The notes beneath the pieces are model-generated. The model had not been told where the DNA came from. It saw only the letters and a list, made by a program, of their open reading frames with translations, and ran no database searches. Positions 8,701 to 15,110 of a stretch of 35,184 nt of DNA are shown here, piece after piece. Every line of letters starts with the position of its first letter. The stretch's first letter is position 1. The stretch comes from a virus: the IMG/VR virus record IMGVR_UViG_3300028388_001610, positions 1-35,184 of that record, one strand, 5' to 3'. The translations under genes and the position numbers were made by a program.

Positions 8701-9159
8701 GTATCGTCAATAGTCGCCACTGGTGAAGTAAGCACGTTCATTCTCTCTGGTTCCAACTACTTCACTGAGGCTAGAGACTTAGAGGCGCGTTTCGACGCGG
8801 CCTGGAATCACACAGATATTCAATGGTACGGGGTGCCCTTCACTAGCAAGACTCGATCAGAGTGGGTTAGATTTGTTAACCGATCTGGTCGTGCGGAACA
8901 ACTCTCTACCGGCAATGCTAATAACGCGTATCGGTATAGTGGTTCTGTCGTCATAGAGATTTATGTGCGACCGAATACAGGTTCTATGAGAGCGATGGAG
9001 CTCGCTGGTCTAGCAGAAGATGTTTGGAGAAGTGCGATCTTCTCAGACCTTCGAATGAGTGTACCGAGAATCGAGGAAGATGGAATCGTCGATGGTTGGT
9101 ACAAAGTAAATGTAATCACGTCTTATCAAAGGGACGCCTTTCAGTCTAGGAGTATTTAG
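5722..9159 (+). CDS. Giant repeat protein with C-terminal tail-terminator domain
   Basis: A 1145-residue protein starting at GTG. Residues 1 to about 150 look like a beta-sandwich (MATWNITVPAASG to TIVVDYTP). From about 155 to 1005 there are degenerate repeats of roughly 20-25 residues built on P-x-G-V-x-(A/S)-x(4)-G, a low-complexity beta module seen in phage fibre and decoration proteins. Residues about 1010-1145 (ARDLEARFDAAWN, IQWYGVPF, EIYVRPNTGSM) resemble the DUF4128/gpU-like tail-terminator family, normally a stand-alone protein of about 130-140 residues. The tail tube gene begins 3 bases downstream, exactly where a terminator gene is expected. I see no obvious internal start codon with a ribosome site before the terminator domain. 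The terminator may be released by proteolysis, or the repeats may decorate the tail top. The domain call is from pattern memory, not a search. Confidence 0.7.
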   Translation: MATWNITVPAASGVGALLSDVVGSAITPPGDFDGATINSVAVSGTPTVVDSENSNDSIWVRWFVRTTGGTAVYGGDASDAASICYHNANFDQTTHTIVDGTARSPAPTTAVAADWDEIAYSYTYTVSGKDDDSTVSWASFTIVVDYTPSGSTTDDTADPTTAGATGQTGSVTAITSAIVSPAGVAVSGLAGALTKSFITTGLLGAAALSGAGTADAAIGGGITDATAEPTGVEATALVKDTASTVNVIYGPSGSGSTAAAGTAVADAATGTISDTASPSGVVSTGQTGNVAVITTTTVIIVPDGASASSQIGDVDVAANTNIDVTADGVSATGSTGTAIASVISGTTDATVDPVGVSSTGEVQTLSQTTVTTGVLGSSSTSQAGTAGVSLVAGAETDPSGVSADAQAGNVETVTQQLALANPSGTEASGQIGDIDVAANTNIDVTADGVSATSQAGTAIASAISGTTDVTVDPVGVSSTGEVQTLSQTTVTTGVLGSSSTSQAGAISVGLTAGAQADPVGASASSQAGVPAVVTVSNALATPDGVEALALVKDTASTVNIVYGPSGAEIASAIGVTQALAVDPGNAIALPDGVDATGLTRLFGISSTDIEPDSVDSSGSAGILTAESAGPVSNAQADPTGVQAIAQSGDPSIAAQFDATITLDGVITSGQAQTLNRATVVTGITGSEASTVAGIAEGVLDGNRVVDPVGAVASAEVGSVSIATTGSVTATFAGVEASSQAEVFDQSSTSFDIDGVETTSEPGIVAIQIIAGQINATALPDGAASISQVGDVGIEASGSVVALPIGVDASGLAESVDANTITNTSAQPSGIEAVGQVGDAQASSITNTSVDPIGAVATTEASGADLVVSAVSRPVGAELTTDVGSVDVDFIGSVTALPDGALANALLGDAVGRTSGTEVVVAPGTQTSGAAGSVSVIAQRVVTADPTGVQSTSGVGEVDTTYGATASLIGVEISSEAGTILTSTTSFVITRPIGVSSIVATGEVSTFILSGSNYFTEARDLEARFDAAWNHTDIQWYGVPFTSKTRSEWVRFVNRSGRAEQLSTGNANNAYRYSGSVVIEIYVRPNTGSMRAMELAGLAEDVWRSAIFSDLRMSVPRIEEDGIVDGWYKVNVITSYQRDAFQSRSI
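6642..7260 (+). repeat. 360-bp in-frame duplication inside the repeat protein gene
   Basis: The stretch from about 6642 to 6900 recurs at exactly +360 bp (about 7002 to 7260) with few differences, for example around the shared segments CAAATCGGCGAC (6649 and 7009) and GATGTAGCCGCCAATACTAA. The offset is a multiple of three (120 codons), so the frame is kept. High nucleotide identity against otherwise diverged protein repeats points to a recent tandem expansion of several modules at once. Confidence 0.85.
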
Positions 9160-9161
9160 CT

Positions 9162-10334
9162 ATGACACTCGCATCAAGTAATCGTGCCTCTTTACGCTAC
9201 ATCGCTGAGAGCACTTTCGGGACTACACCGGCTACGCCGGCGTTTAATGAGCTTCGTTATAACGGCGAGTCTCTCAACTACAACATTAACAACGTGGTCT
9301 CTGACGAGATTCGCGCAGATCGCATGACTACTGACCTTATTCAGGTCCAGGCTGATTCGTCAGGTGACATCAATTTCGAGCTGAGCTATAGCGCGTTTGA
9401 TGACTTCATAGCAGCCTCTCTTGGTAGCGCATGGAGCTCTGATCTCGCCGTCGCTGAGTCCGACATCGATGCCGCTGCTGCTGACAATAGCTTCAACACA
9501 GCGGCTGGCGATTTTGTCGCTGATGGTATAGTTGTCGGCAAATGGATTAAGGTGTCAGGATTCACCGACCCAGCTAATAACGGGTTTTTCCGAGTAGTGA
9601 GTGTTATCTCGACCAAGATCGTCGTAGCCGGCGGGACCTTAGTGACCGAACCCGCTGGTGATGCCATCACTATGGTCGGCGCCCACGTACGTAATGGTGT
9701 TACTGAGCTTTCGTTCAGTATTCAGAAAGTGCTCGAGGACGTGTCTCCGAATCAGTACTTCCTCTTTCGAGGCATGCGAGTAGGTCAGATGCAGCTCGCC
9801 TTCGAGACTGCCGCCATTCTTACAGGTACGTTCTCGTTCATGGGTCTATCCACTAAAGCAGACACGACTGGTGAAGCCGGCCAAACACTAGTTAACGCGC
9901 CGACGAACGAGGTGATGAACGCTACCGGCAACGTGCAGAACATTTGGATCGATGACACGATCACGACCGGCACCTACTTCAATAACCTGAACTTGAACGT
10001 TAATGGCAACCTCCGTCCCCAGGACGCGCTCGGCAGTCTTCCGCATATCGGTATAGCCCTAGCTCGTATGGAAGTTACAGCCGACGCGGAGCTCTACTTC
10101 CAGGACGATACTGAGTACCAGAAGTATCTAAATGCCTCGTTCTTCAGCCTTGCGTTCCGAGTTCAGGACAACTCTGGTAACGCGTACATCTTCACTCTGC
10201 CTCGATGCAAGTACGAGACAGGGGAGGTTGTAGCCGGCGGACTTGACCAGGACGTATTTCTGTCGACTACTATTCGGGCGCTACGGGATCCGACGACAGA
10301 TAGCATGGTGCAGATCGATCGCTTCGCGGCTTAA
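9162..10334 (+). CDS. Major tail tube protein
   Basis: A 390-residue protein. The N-terminus (SNRASLRYIAESTFGTTPAT, then LRYNGESLNYNIN and SDEIRADRM) matches the Phage_tube_2 type of siphophage tail tube protein as I know it. The family forms the hexameric rings of the tail tube. An insertion at about residues 100-170 (TEPAGDAITMVGAHVRNG) may be an extra surface domain. It starts at ATG, 3 bases after the terminator-domain gene stop, and is followed by a strong hairpin and a new promoter-like region. Both features fit a highly expressed gene that closes a transcript segment. Confidence 0.85.
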   Translation: MTLASSNRASLRYIAESTFGTTPATPAFNELRYNGESLNYNINNVVSDEIRADRMTTDLIQVQADSSGDINFELSYSAFDDFIAASLGSAWSSDLAVAESDIDAAAADNSFNTAAGDFVADGIVVGKWIKVSGFTDPANNGFFRVVSVISTKIVVAGGTLVTEPAGDAITMVGAHVRNGVTELSFSIQKVLEDVSPNQYFLFRGMRVGQMQLAFETAAILTGTFSFMGLSTKADTTGEAGQTLVNAPTNEVMNATGNVQNIWIDDTITTGTYFNNLNLNVNGNLRPQDALGSLPHIGIALARMEVTADAELYFQDDTEYQKYLNASFFSLAFRVQDNSGNAYIFTLPRCKYETGEVVAGGLDQDVFLSTTIRALRDPTTDSMVQIDRFAA

Positions 10335-10340
10335 TCGTCA

Positions 10341-10377
10341 GTCTGACTCTAGGAGCGTCATACTCCTAGAGTCAGAC
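10341..10377 (+). terminator. Perfect 15-bp hairpin after the tail tube gene
   Basis: GTCTGACTCTAGGAG (10341-10355) pairs perfectly with CTCCTAGAGTCAGAC (10363-10377) across a 7-nt loop. It begins 7 bases after the tail tube stop codon. No T-tract follows, so it is not a classical intrinsic terminator. It could be a 3'-end stabilising or processing hairpin, or a partial terminator that keeps tail tube mRNA abundant relative to downstream genes. Confidence 0.65.
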
Positions 10378-10475
10378 ACGATAGCGCTACTTATTTCGTA
10401 TAAAACAGTCGAGAACGACATAAAATGATACGAAAAGACAGCAAGCTCACGGCAGAGACTGTAATTAGTACTCTG

Positions 10476-10505
10476 CTATTCTCTGCTAGTATAGTACTAT
10501 ACTAG
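10476..10505 (+). promoter_or_regulatory. Conserved promoter/operator motif, copy 1
   Basis: This 30-base block contains a perfect 20-bp palindrome, CTAGTATAGTACTATACTAG (10486-10505), preceded by CTATTCTCTG. The same block, with small changes, occurs at 24366-24395 (- strand) and 29291-29320 (+ strand). Here it sits about 25 bases upstream of the tail assembly chaperone start, in the only sizeable gap of the tail operon. The gap 10335-10530 otherwise holds only the hairpin above. The position suggests a phage-specific promoter or an operator. No clear host sigma-70 -35 box is visible. Confidence 0.55.
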
Positions 10506-10530
10506 TAACTTTAGACGGAGTAATATAGAG

Positions 10531-10962
10531 ATGTTTAATATCGATCAGACAACAGTTGATAAGGAAGAGTCTGGAGTATGGACTCGTTTTCGCGGTAGTG
10601 AGTTTCTTATCGCATCAAGTGGAAGTAATCGATTCCAAAAAATATTCGCAAAGCTTCAGATGCCGTATAGAAAAGAGATACTCAAGAATAGACTAGATCC
10701 TGAGACACAGATCGAGATTATGTCTCGAGCACTGTCTCGAGCCGTAGTCCTCGACTGGCGCGACGTCACTAACAACGACGGTGAGAATGTGCCTTACGAT
10801 GTCGAGATTTGCTACAACGTTATTCGCAATAACGCAGAATTTAGAGACTTTGTTACAGACTTTGCTACCGAAATCAGTAACTTTATCTCTGAAGAGCGAG
10901 ATGAGCTGGGAAAGTTTGCAGAGAAATCATCAACTGGCAAGTCCAATACGGAAGCCGCCTGA
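10531..10962 (+). CDS. Tail assembly chaperone, short form (gpG-like)
   Basis: A 143-residue acidic protein in the position of lambda gpG, between the tail tube and tape measure genes. The ribosome site is GGAG about 12 bases upstream, within ACGGAGTAATATAGAG. It is mostly helical by appearance (ETQIEIMSRALSRAVV, FVTDFATEISNFISEE). The zero-frame stop lies at 10960-10962. Before that, codons CTG GGA AAG at 10906-10914 contain the GGGAAAG slippery heptamer used by lambda G/GT, so this is the non-shifted product. Tail chaperones of this class bind the tape measure protein and tube subunits during assembly and are absent from the virion. Confidence 0.8.
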   Translation: MFNIDQTTVDKEESGVWTRFRGSEFLIASSGSNRFQKIFAKLQMPYRKEILKNRLDPETQIEIMSRALSRAVVLDWRDVTNNDGENVPYDVEICYNVIRNNAEFRDFVTDFATEISNFISEERDELGKFAEKSSTGKSNTEAA

Positions 10963-11243
10963 AATTTCTCGAAGAACTACAAGATAAAGGATTAGAACCG
11001 GATGCGCTCAATAAAAAACCAGAGATACCCATATACTTACTTGAGTATATCGAGGCTTTCTACGCGCTATCTTCGAAGAGATCAGCAAATTTCTCAGGAT
11101 CTAATCCGATATCAATGGCCGATATCGACGCTTATCTTAGACTATTTCCTACTGATAACATTCGTCTCTTTGTATACCTGGTGTCCGAAATGGATGACGA
11201 ATATCTGCAATATCAGTATAACAAGGTGAAGACAAAGAGCTAG
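10531..11243 (+). CDS. Tail assembly chaperone, -1 frameshift fusion (gpGT-like)
   Basis: Slippage at GGGAAAG (10908-10914) moves ribosomes into the -1 frame, which is open from 10905 to a TAG at 11241-11243. The fusion has about 128 zero-frame residues plus about 109 new ones, about 237 in all. The T segment (REIINWQVQYGSRLKFLEEL, then PDALNKKPEIPIYLLEYIEA, ending YNKVKTKS) has no plausible start of its own, so a frameshift best explains why it is kept open. In lambda the same heptamer gives a few percent GT product, and the G:GT ratio is needed for tail assembly. The tape measure ATG follows 3 bases after this stop. Efficiency cannot be judged from sequence. Confidence 0.85.
10908..10914 (+). 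other. Programmed -1 ribosomal frameshift site
   Basis: GGGAAAG is in the zero-frame phase G GGA AAG, matching the X XXY YYZ rule and identical to the lambda G/GT slippery site. It lies 46 bases before the zero-frame stop, and the -1 frame is free of stops from 10905 onward. Confidence 0.85.
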
Positions 11244-11246
11244 GTT

Positions 11247-13892
11247 ATGGCTGAGAATACTCGATTAAATGTAGAAGTTGACGCCAGTAGAGCGACGACG
11301 TCAGTTAATACGCTGACTGCAGCCTTTGCTAGGTTGCAGTCAGCGGCCTCTTCTGTCGGCTCATCATTTACCAGGCTGGGCGGCATTACGACCAGTGTAT
11401 TTGGTCGAATGGCATCACTAGCTGGCGGCGCATTTAGAGTGATGAGGGGCGGATTTAAGGCTATTGCCGCTTCGATAAGGACCTTTATGTCGGTATTTCG
11501 TACGGCATTAAAGCTCGTAGCTATATCAGCGACGACTTTTACACTCTTTGCTCGTAGTGTAGCAGACGCTGGTAATACGATTAACAAGTTTATCAATACT
11601 CTTGTAATCTTGAAGGGCAATACGACCGATGCTACGGCAGAATTGGAAGAACTGTTTAGTCTAGCGAATAGACTAGGTACGTCGTTTACTGCAGCCGCAC
11701 AACCGTTTACTAAATTCGCAGCTGCTGCGGCAGGCGCGCTCAGTGATCAGTCTATTCGAGACGTGTTCGAGGCGTTTTCTACTGTAGGTGTCGCTCTTCA
11801 ATTGGGTCAGTCAGAGGTTACTGGTGTATTCTTAGCGCTCCAACAGATCGCGTCTAAGGGCGTAGTATCCATGGAAGAATTGAGACTGCAGCTCGCTGAG
11901 CGTGTTCCGGGAGCGATGCGACTTGCCGCATCGTCGATGGACATGTCTATGGCTGAATTCGAAAAAGCCGTTCAACAGAGAACTATTAATGCTGGCGAAT
12001 TCTTAGAGCGATTCGCTGCTAAGCTTAAGGCGACATTTGGCGATGCTGCCGAACTAGCGTCTACTCGACTATTCGCTAATATTCAGAGACTAGGTAACGA
12101 GTTGCTCAAGTTTAGACAAAAAGTCTTTGCCTCCGGATTTGAGTCTGGCCTACAAAACCTCGTCCAATCAGCGATTAACTTCTTAAAGGATAACCCAGAA
12201 CTAGCTGAGGCCATGGGCCGATTCTCTGAGAGCGTGTTTAATCGGGTCGCGGATTTCCTCAATAACTTATCCGGTGATAAGGTAATTAGTATCATAAATC
12301 GCATCATAGCTGCGATAGAGACTCTAATCAACGCTCTAAATGTCCTAATCTTTAAGATCCAGATGCTCTTTAACGACGAGCTCAAGTCGCGACTATCGTC
12401 TCTAGCCGATGCCACGGAAGAGTTGGGCGATAAGCTACAGCAACGAGAAGAAGGCAAACTAGTAAGAGAGACTGGACAGATAACAGTCAGTCGAGATAGT
12501 CGGTTTCTTCCGGGAGGCATTACTAGAACCGCTACGCGAAGAGAGATGGCCGAAGCAGTAAACGATACACTAATGGCCGAATCAGCGCTTAATACTATGC
12601 GAATAGCTATAGAAAAGAATAGAGAAGAGTTAGCACAGTTCGGCATAGAGTTTGGTAAGCTACCTGAGGGCATGTTAGACGTGTTTACTGGGGGCGAACT
12701 AGACGTAAGACCAGCAAGAGTTTCTCTACCTCGTATAGAGCCAATACCTGAAGATCGGCGCGGCGCCTTTGATCTCAGCAATCAGCCCGTAAAAGATTTT
12801 GGTATGAGTCCGTCGCTTCTTGATGCGCTAGAGAGAGCCGATCGTATGATAGAGATTACGACCCCAGAGTTCTATCAGAAACTCTTATCAGGAGAGATTC
12901 GTGATGCGATGAGCGACTTAGATAGAGTTACTCTCGACCTCAATGTAGCTAATGAGGCGCAGTCTATCTTACTAGATAAGATTAAGACTACTGAGGAAGA
13001 GCTCGATGCGTTGAGAAAGAGCGACGTTTCAAATGAACAGGCCGCAGAACTCAACCAAAATACTCAGAAACTAAACGAGCTACAGCAAGAATATCTGGCC
13101 GGCGAGGAGCGGAAGAAGGAGCTTAAGGAAGAGCTGATTAAGCTTATGGCCGAGGAGCAGCGATACTTGGCACAGTTTAAGACGTTCCAACAGGAGCTAG
13201 AGGAGACCTTTACGTCGACTCGTGATGTCTTTATAAACATGATCAAGTCTACTGAGGACGCGATCGCTGACTTCGTAGCTACAGGCAAGATGAACTTCAA
13301 GGATCTAGCCGATGAGATCATACGGCAGTTGACCAGAATGGCTGTTCAAGCGTTTCTTACGAGGTTCGTTCTTGGGCCACTTCTTGGTCCTATGAGCGAC
13401 AATATTGGTAGTGGTCTGGGCGGCACGTTTGCGGAACCAACGCCAAACTCTAATATGGGTATGGGCCCACCTGTTGGTCATACCGGTGGAGTATTCCATG
13501 ATGGCGGTATTGTAGAGGGTACGGCCTCTAGATTCAGCTCTCTAAAGCGAAACGAGCGAGCTATAATCGTTGAGCGAGGTGAAGGAGTATTTACGCGAGA
13601 CCAGATGGCCAACATGGCAAGCCTATCCGACGTATCTCGAGTAGCTCGATCAAACATATCTCCAATCAACGTATCTGCACCAACCGTTAACGTGGAGAGA
13701 GGGTCTACTCGGGTTGAAGTTATTAACAACACTCCGTCTCAAGCGGACGTACAGACGATTCCGCAAGGCGACGGATCTGAGTTGATACGGGTGATGATCG
13801 GAGCAGTCGCTAGTGATATAGCGGCTGACGGACCTATTTCACAGACAATGAAGGGTAAGTTCGGTCTAAGAAATCGAACTAATATACGATAA
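11247..13892 (+). CDS. Tape measure protein
   Basis: An 881-residue protein. Residues about 110-260 (AQPFTKFAAAAAGALSDQS, VSMEELRLQLAERVPGAM) match the tape-measure N-terminal domain found in lambda-like siphophages. Residues about 640-715 (FINMIKSTEDAIADFVATGK, then NFKDLADEIIRQLTRMAVQA) match the C-terminal lambda gpH-type domain. Hydrophobic stretches near residues 70-115 are usual for tape measures, which help the genome cross the inner membrane. Long helical, heptad-rich parts lie between. The protein sets tail length, and 881 residues would predict a tail of roughly 130 nm by the usual 1.5 angstrom-per-residue rule. Its stop overlaps the next ATG (TAATG). Confidence 0.9.
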   Translation: MAENTRLNVEVDASRATTSVNTLTAAFARLQSAASSVGSSFTRLGGITTSVFGRMASLAGGAFRVMRGGFKAIAASIRTFMSVFRTALKLVAISATTFTLFARSVADAGNTINKFINTLVILKGNTTDATAELEELFSLANRLGTSFTAAAQPFTKFAAAAAGALSDQSIRDVFEAFSTVGVALQLGQSEVTGVFLALQQIASKGVVSMEELRLQLAERVPGAMRLAASSMDMSMAEFEKAVQQRTINAGEFLERFAAKLKATFGDAAELASTRLFANIQRLGNELLKFRQKVFASGFESGLQNLVQSAINFLKDNPELAEAMGRFSESVFNRVADFLNNLSGDKVISIINRIIAAIETLINALNVLIFKIQMLFNDELKSRLSSLADATEELGDKLQQREEGKLVRETGQITVSRDSRFLPGGITRTATRREMAEAVNDTLMAESALNTMRIAIEKNREELAQFGIEFGKLPEGMLDVFTGGELDVRPARVSLPRIEPIPEDRRGAFDLSNQPVKDFGMSPSLLDALERADRMIEITTPEFYQKLLSGEIRDAMSDLDRVTLDLNVANEAQSILLDKIKTTEEELDALRKSDVSNEQAAELNQNTQKLNELQQEYLAGEERKKELKEELIKLMAEEQRYLAQFKTFQQELEETFTSTRDVFINMIKSTEDAIADFVATGKMNFKDLADEIIRQLTRMAVQAFLTRFVLGPLLGPMSDNIGSGLGGTFAEPTPNSNMGMGPPVGHTGGVFHDGGIVEGTASRFSSLKRNERAIIVERGEGVFTRDQMANMASLSDVSRVARSNISPINVSAPTVNVERGSTRVEVINNTPSQADVQTIPQGDGSELIRVMIGAVASDIAADGPISQTMKGKFGLRNRTNIR

Positions 13893-14242
13893 TGGGTGTA
13901 GCGTATCCAGGCACTCTGCCTCAAAATTTCCAGACTCAGGGCTATAAGGAGACTGGAGCTGATAATCAGATTCGCTCGACTATGGATGTCGGACCTTCTA
14001 AGGTACGACGTCGTACGACGGCAAACATTCGCACAGTTGTTGGCTCGTTCTTCTTAACGCCTTCACAGTATGCGACCTTTAAGACGTTTTACGAGACGAC
14101 TACAGCTTACGGCACGTTACCCCATGATTTCACAGATCCTCACGGTAATACGAATGAGTACAGGTTTGTAAAACCGCCTGTATACACACCGAACGGTAAC
14201 ATTGAGTGGATCGTACAAGTTGAGTGGGAGGAGCTACCATAA
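13892..14242 (+). CDS. Minor tail protein, gpM-like
   Basis: A 116-residue protein directly downstream of the tape measure, where lambda has gpM. The pattern VGSFFLTPSQYATFKTFYET followed by a short beta region and a C-terminal VQVEWEELP fits small tail-tip proteins of the gpM/distal-tail type. The start overlaps the tape measure stop, and its own stop overlaps the next ATG, so it is part of a tightly coupled tail-tip operon. Assignment rests mostly on gene order. Confidence 0.65.
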   Translation: MGVAYPGTLPQNFQTQGYKETGADNQIRSTMDVGPSKVRRRTTANIRTVVGSFFLTPSQYATFKTFYETTTAYGTLPHDFTDPHGNTNEYRFVKPPVYTPNGNIEWIVQVEWEELP

Positions 14243-14718
14243 TGGCTCGCAGCGTATCTCTACCGGCTATACAAGCTTCGTTGGCTCAGCAGACTGACGA
14301 AGTGTTTCTTGTTTTACTTGAGGTGGATCACCCGTCTCTAGGTACACCGATTAGGTTTGTTAATAATAACGAGAACATCACCAGTAATTCCAATGTCTAT
14401 ACGGCTTTTCCATTCGAAGTTACTTTACCTGACGATCAAGAATCTCGTGAACCCAGGGCCGAGCTGCGTATTGACAACATTTCTCGTGAGATAATGGACG
14501 AGGTGAGGTCGATACAAGACCCGCTCACAGTTACTCTGAGCGTCATACTGGCATCTTCACCTAATACGATTGAGTGGGGTCCTCTCGAATTCTTGAGTCA
14601 GGGCGTATCTTACGACGCTACTCGAATTACGTTTTCTCTGATCTATAGCGCGTTCGCCGAAGAACCTTTTCCATATCTGGTATTTGATCAAGTCAATTTC
14701 CCAGGCATGTTTAAGTGA
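14242..14718 (+). CDS. Minor tail protein, DUF1833/gpL-like
   Basis: A 158-residue protein. I take the ATG at 14242, which overlaps the previous stop and has GGGAGGAG upstream, rather than the GTG 18 bases earlier. The sequence (VFLVLLEVDHPSLGTPIRFV, YTAFPFEVTLPDDQ, ELRIDNISREIMDEVR) matches the DUF1833 family, found in siphophage tail-tip clusters in place of lambda gpL. It probably links the distal tail ring to the hub. Lambda gpL carries an Fe-S cluster, but no cysteines are seen here, so metal binding is not expected. Confidence 0.7.
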   Translation: MARSVSLPAIQASLAQQTDEVFLVLLEVDHPSLGTPIRFVNNNENITSNSNVYTAFPFEVTLPDDQESREPRAELRIDNISREIMDEVRSIQDPLTVTLSVILASSPNTIEWGPLEFLSQGVSYDATRITFSLIYSAFAEEPFPYLVFDQVNFPGMFK

Positions 14719-15110
14719 CTAGAGACTGGCAGAAATATATCGGTCTTCCGTATAGAGAGGGCTCGTGGGGTCCGGAGGAGTTTGACTGCTGGGGGCTGTT
14801 ATCAAAATTTTATATGGAGCAGTTCGACATAGATCTCACGTCGGAAATGACTACTTATGTGAGTCATCGTGATAAAATCCGAAGACTGTCAGATAATATA
14901 CGATTCTGGGAACCCATTAATTGTCCAGAATTCGGAGATGCGGCGCTCTTCCTAATTCAAGGACGAGTACCTCATTGTGCGATTTATGTAGGGAACGGAA
15001 AAATTCTTCACTCAGTTGACGGACTATCGTCCTGTGTGCAAGACGTCAATCACCCAAGATGGAAGTCGAGACTTGAAGGATATTATAGACACCGTTCACG
15101 TACTAGCTAA
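14715..15110 (+). CDS. Tail-tip NlpC/P60 peptidase, gpK-like
   Basis: A 131-residue protein starting at a GTG that overlaps the previous stop. It carries the NlpC/P60 layout: catalytic Cys25 in FDCWGL, His87 in PHCAIYVG, and a third polar residue at His99 in KILHS. In lambda the gpK C-terminal domain has this fold, but the N-terminal JAB/MPN metallopeptidase half of gpK is missing here. The enzyme is expected at the tail tip, helping to open peptidoglycan during entry. It overlaps the start region of the J-type gene. Confidence 0.85.
   Translation: MTRDWQKYIGLPYREGSWGPEEFDCWGLLSKFYMEQFDIDLTSEMTTYVSHRDKIRRLSDNIRFWEPINCPEFGDAALFLIQGRVPHCAIYVGNGKILHSVDGLSSCVQDVNHPRWKSRLEGYYRHRSRTS

Noticed and set aside
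11002-11229. A separate gene between the chaperone and the tape measure in the zero frame
   Set aside because: Arg/Ser/Tyr-rich shadow; the -1 frame T segment uses the same bases and is supported by the slippery site and gene order.
12083-12781. A 232-codon - strand open frame inside the tape measure gene
   Set aside because: Ser/Arg/Leu-rich shadow of a well-supported tape measure gene; no regulatory context.
14715-15110. Phage endolysin
   Set aside because: It is an NlpC/P60 protein located in the tail-tip cluster at the gpK position; no other lysis gene adjoins it. No convincing endolysin was found in this window.
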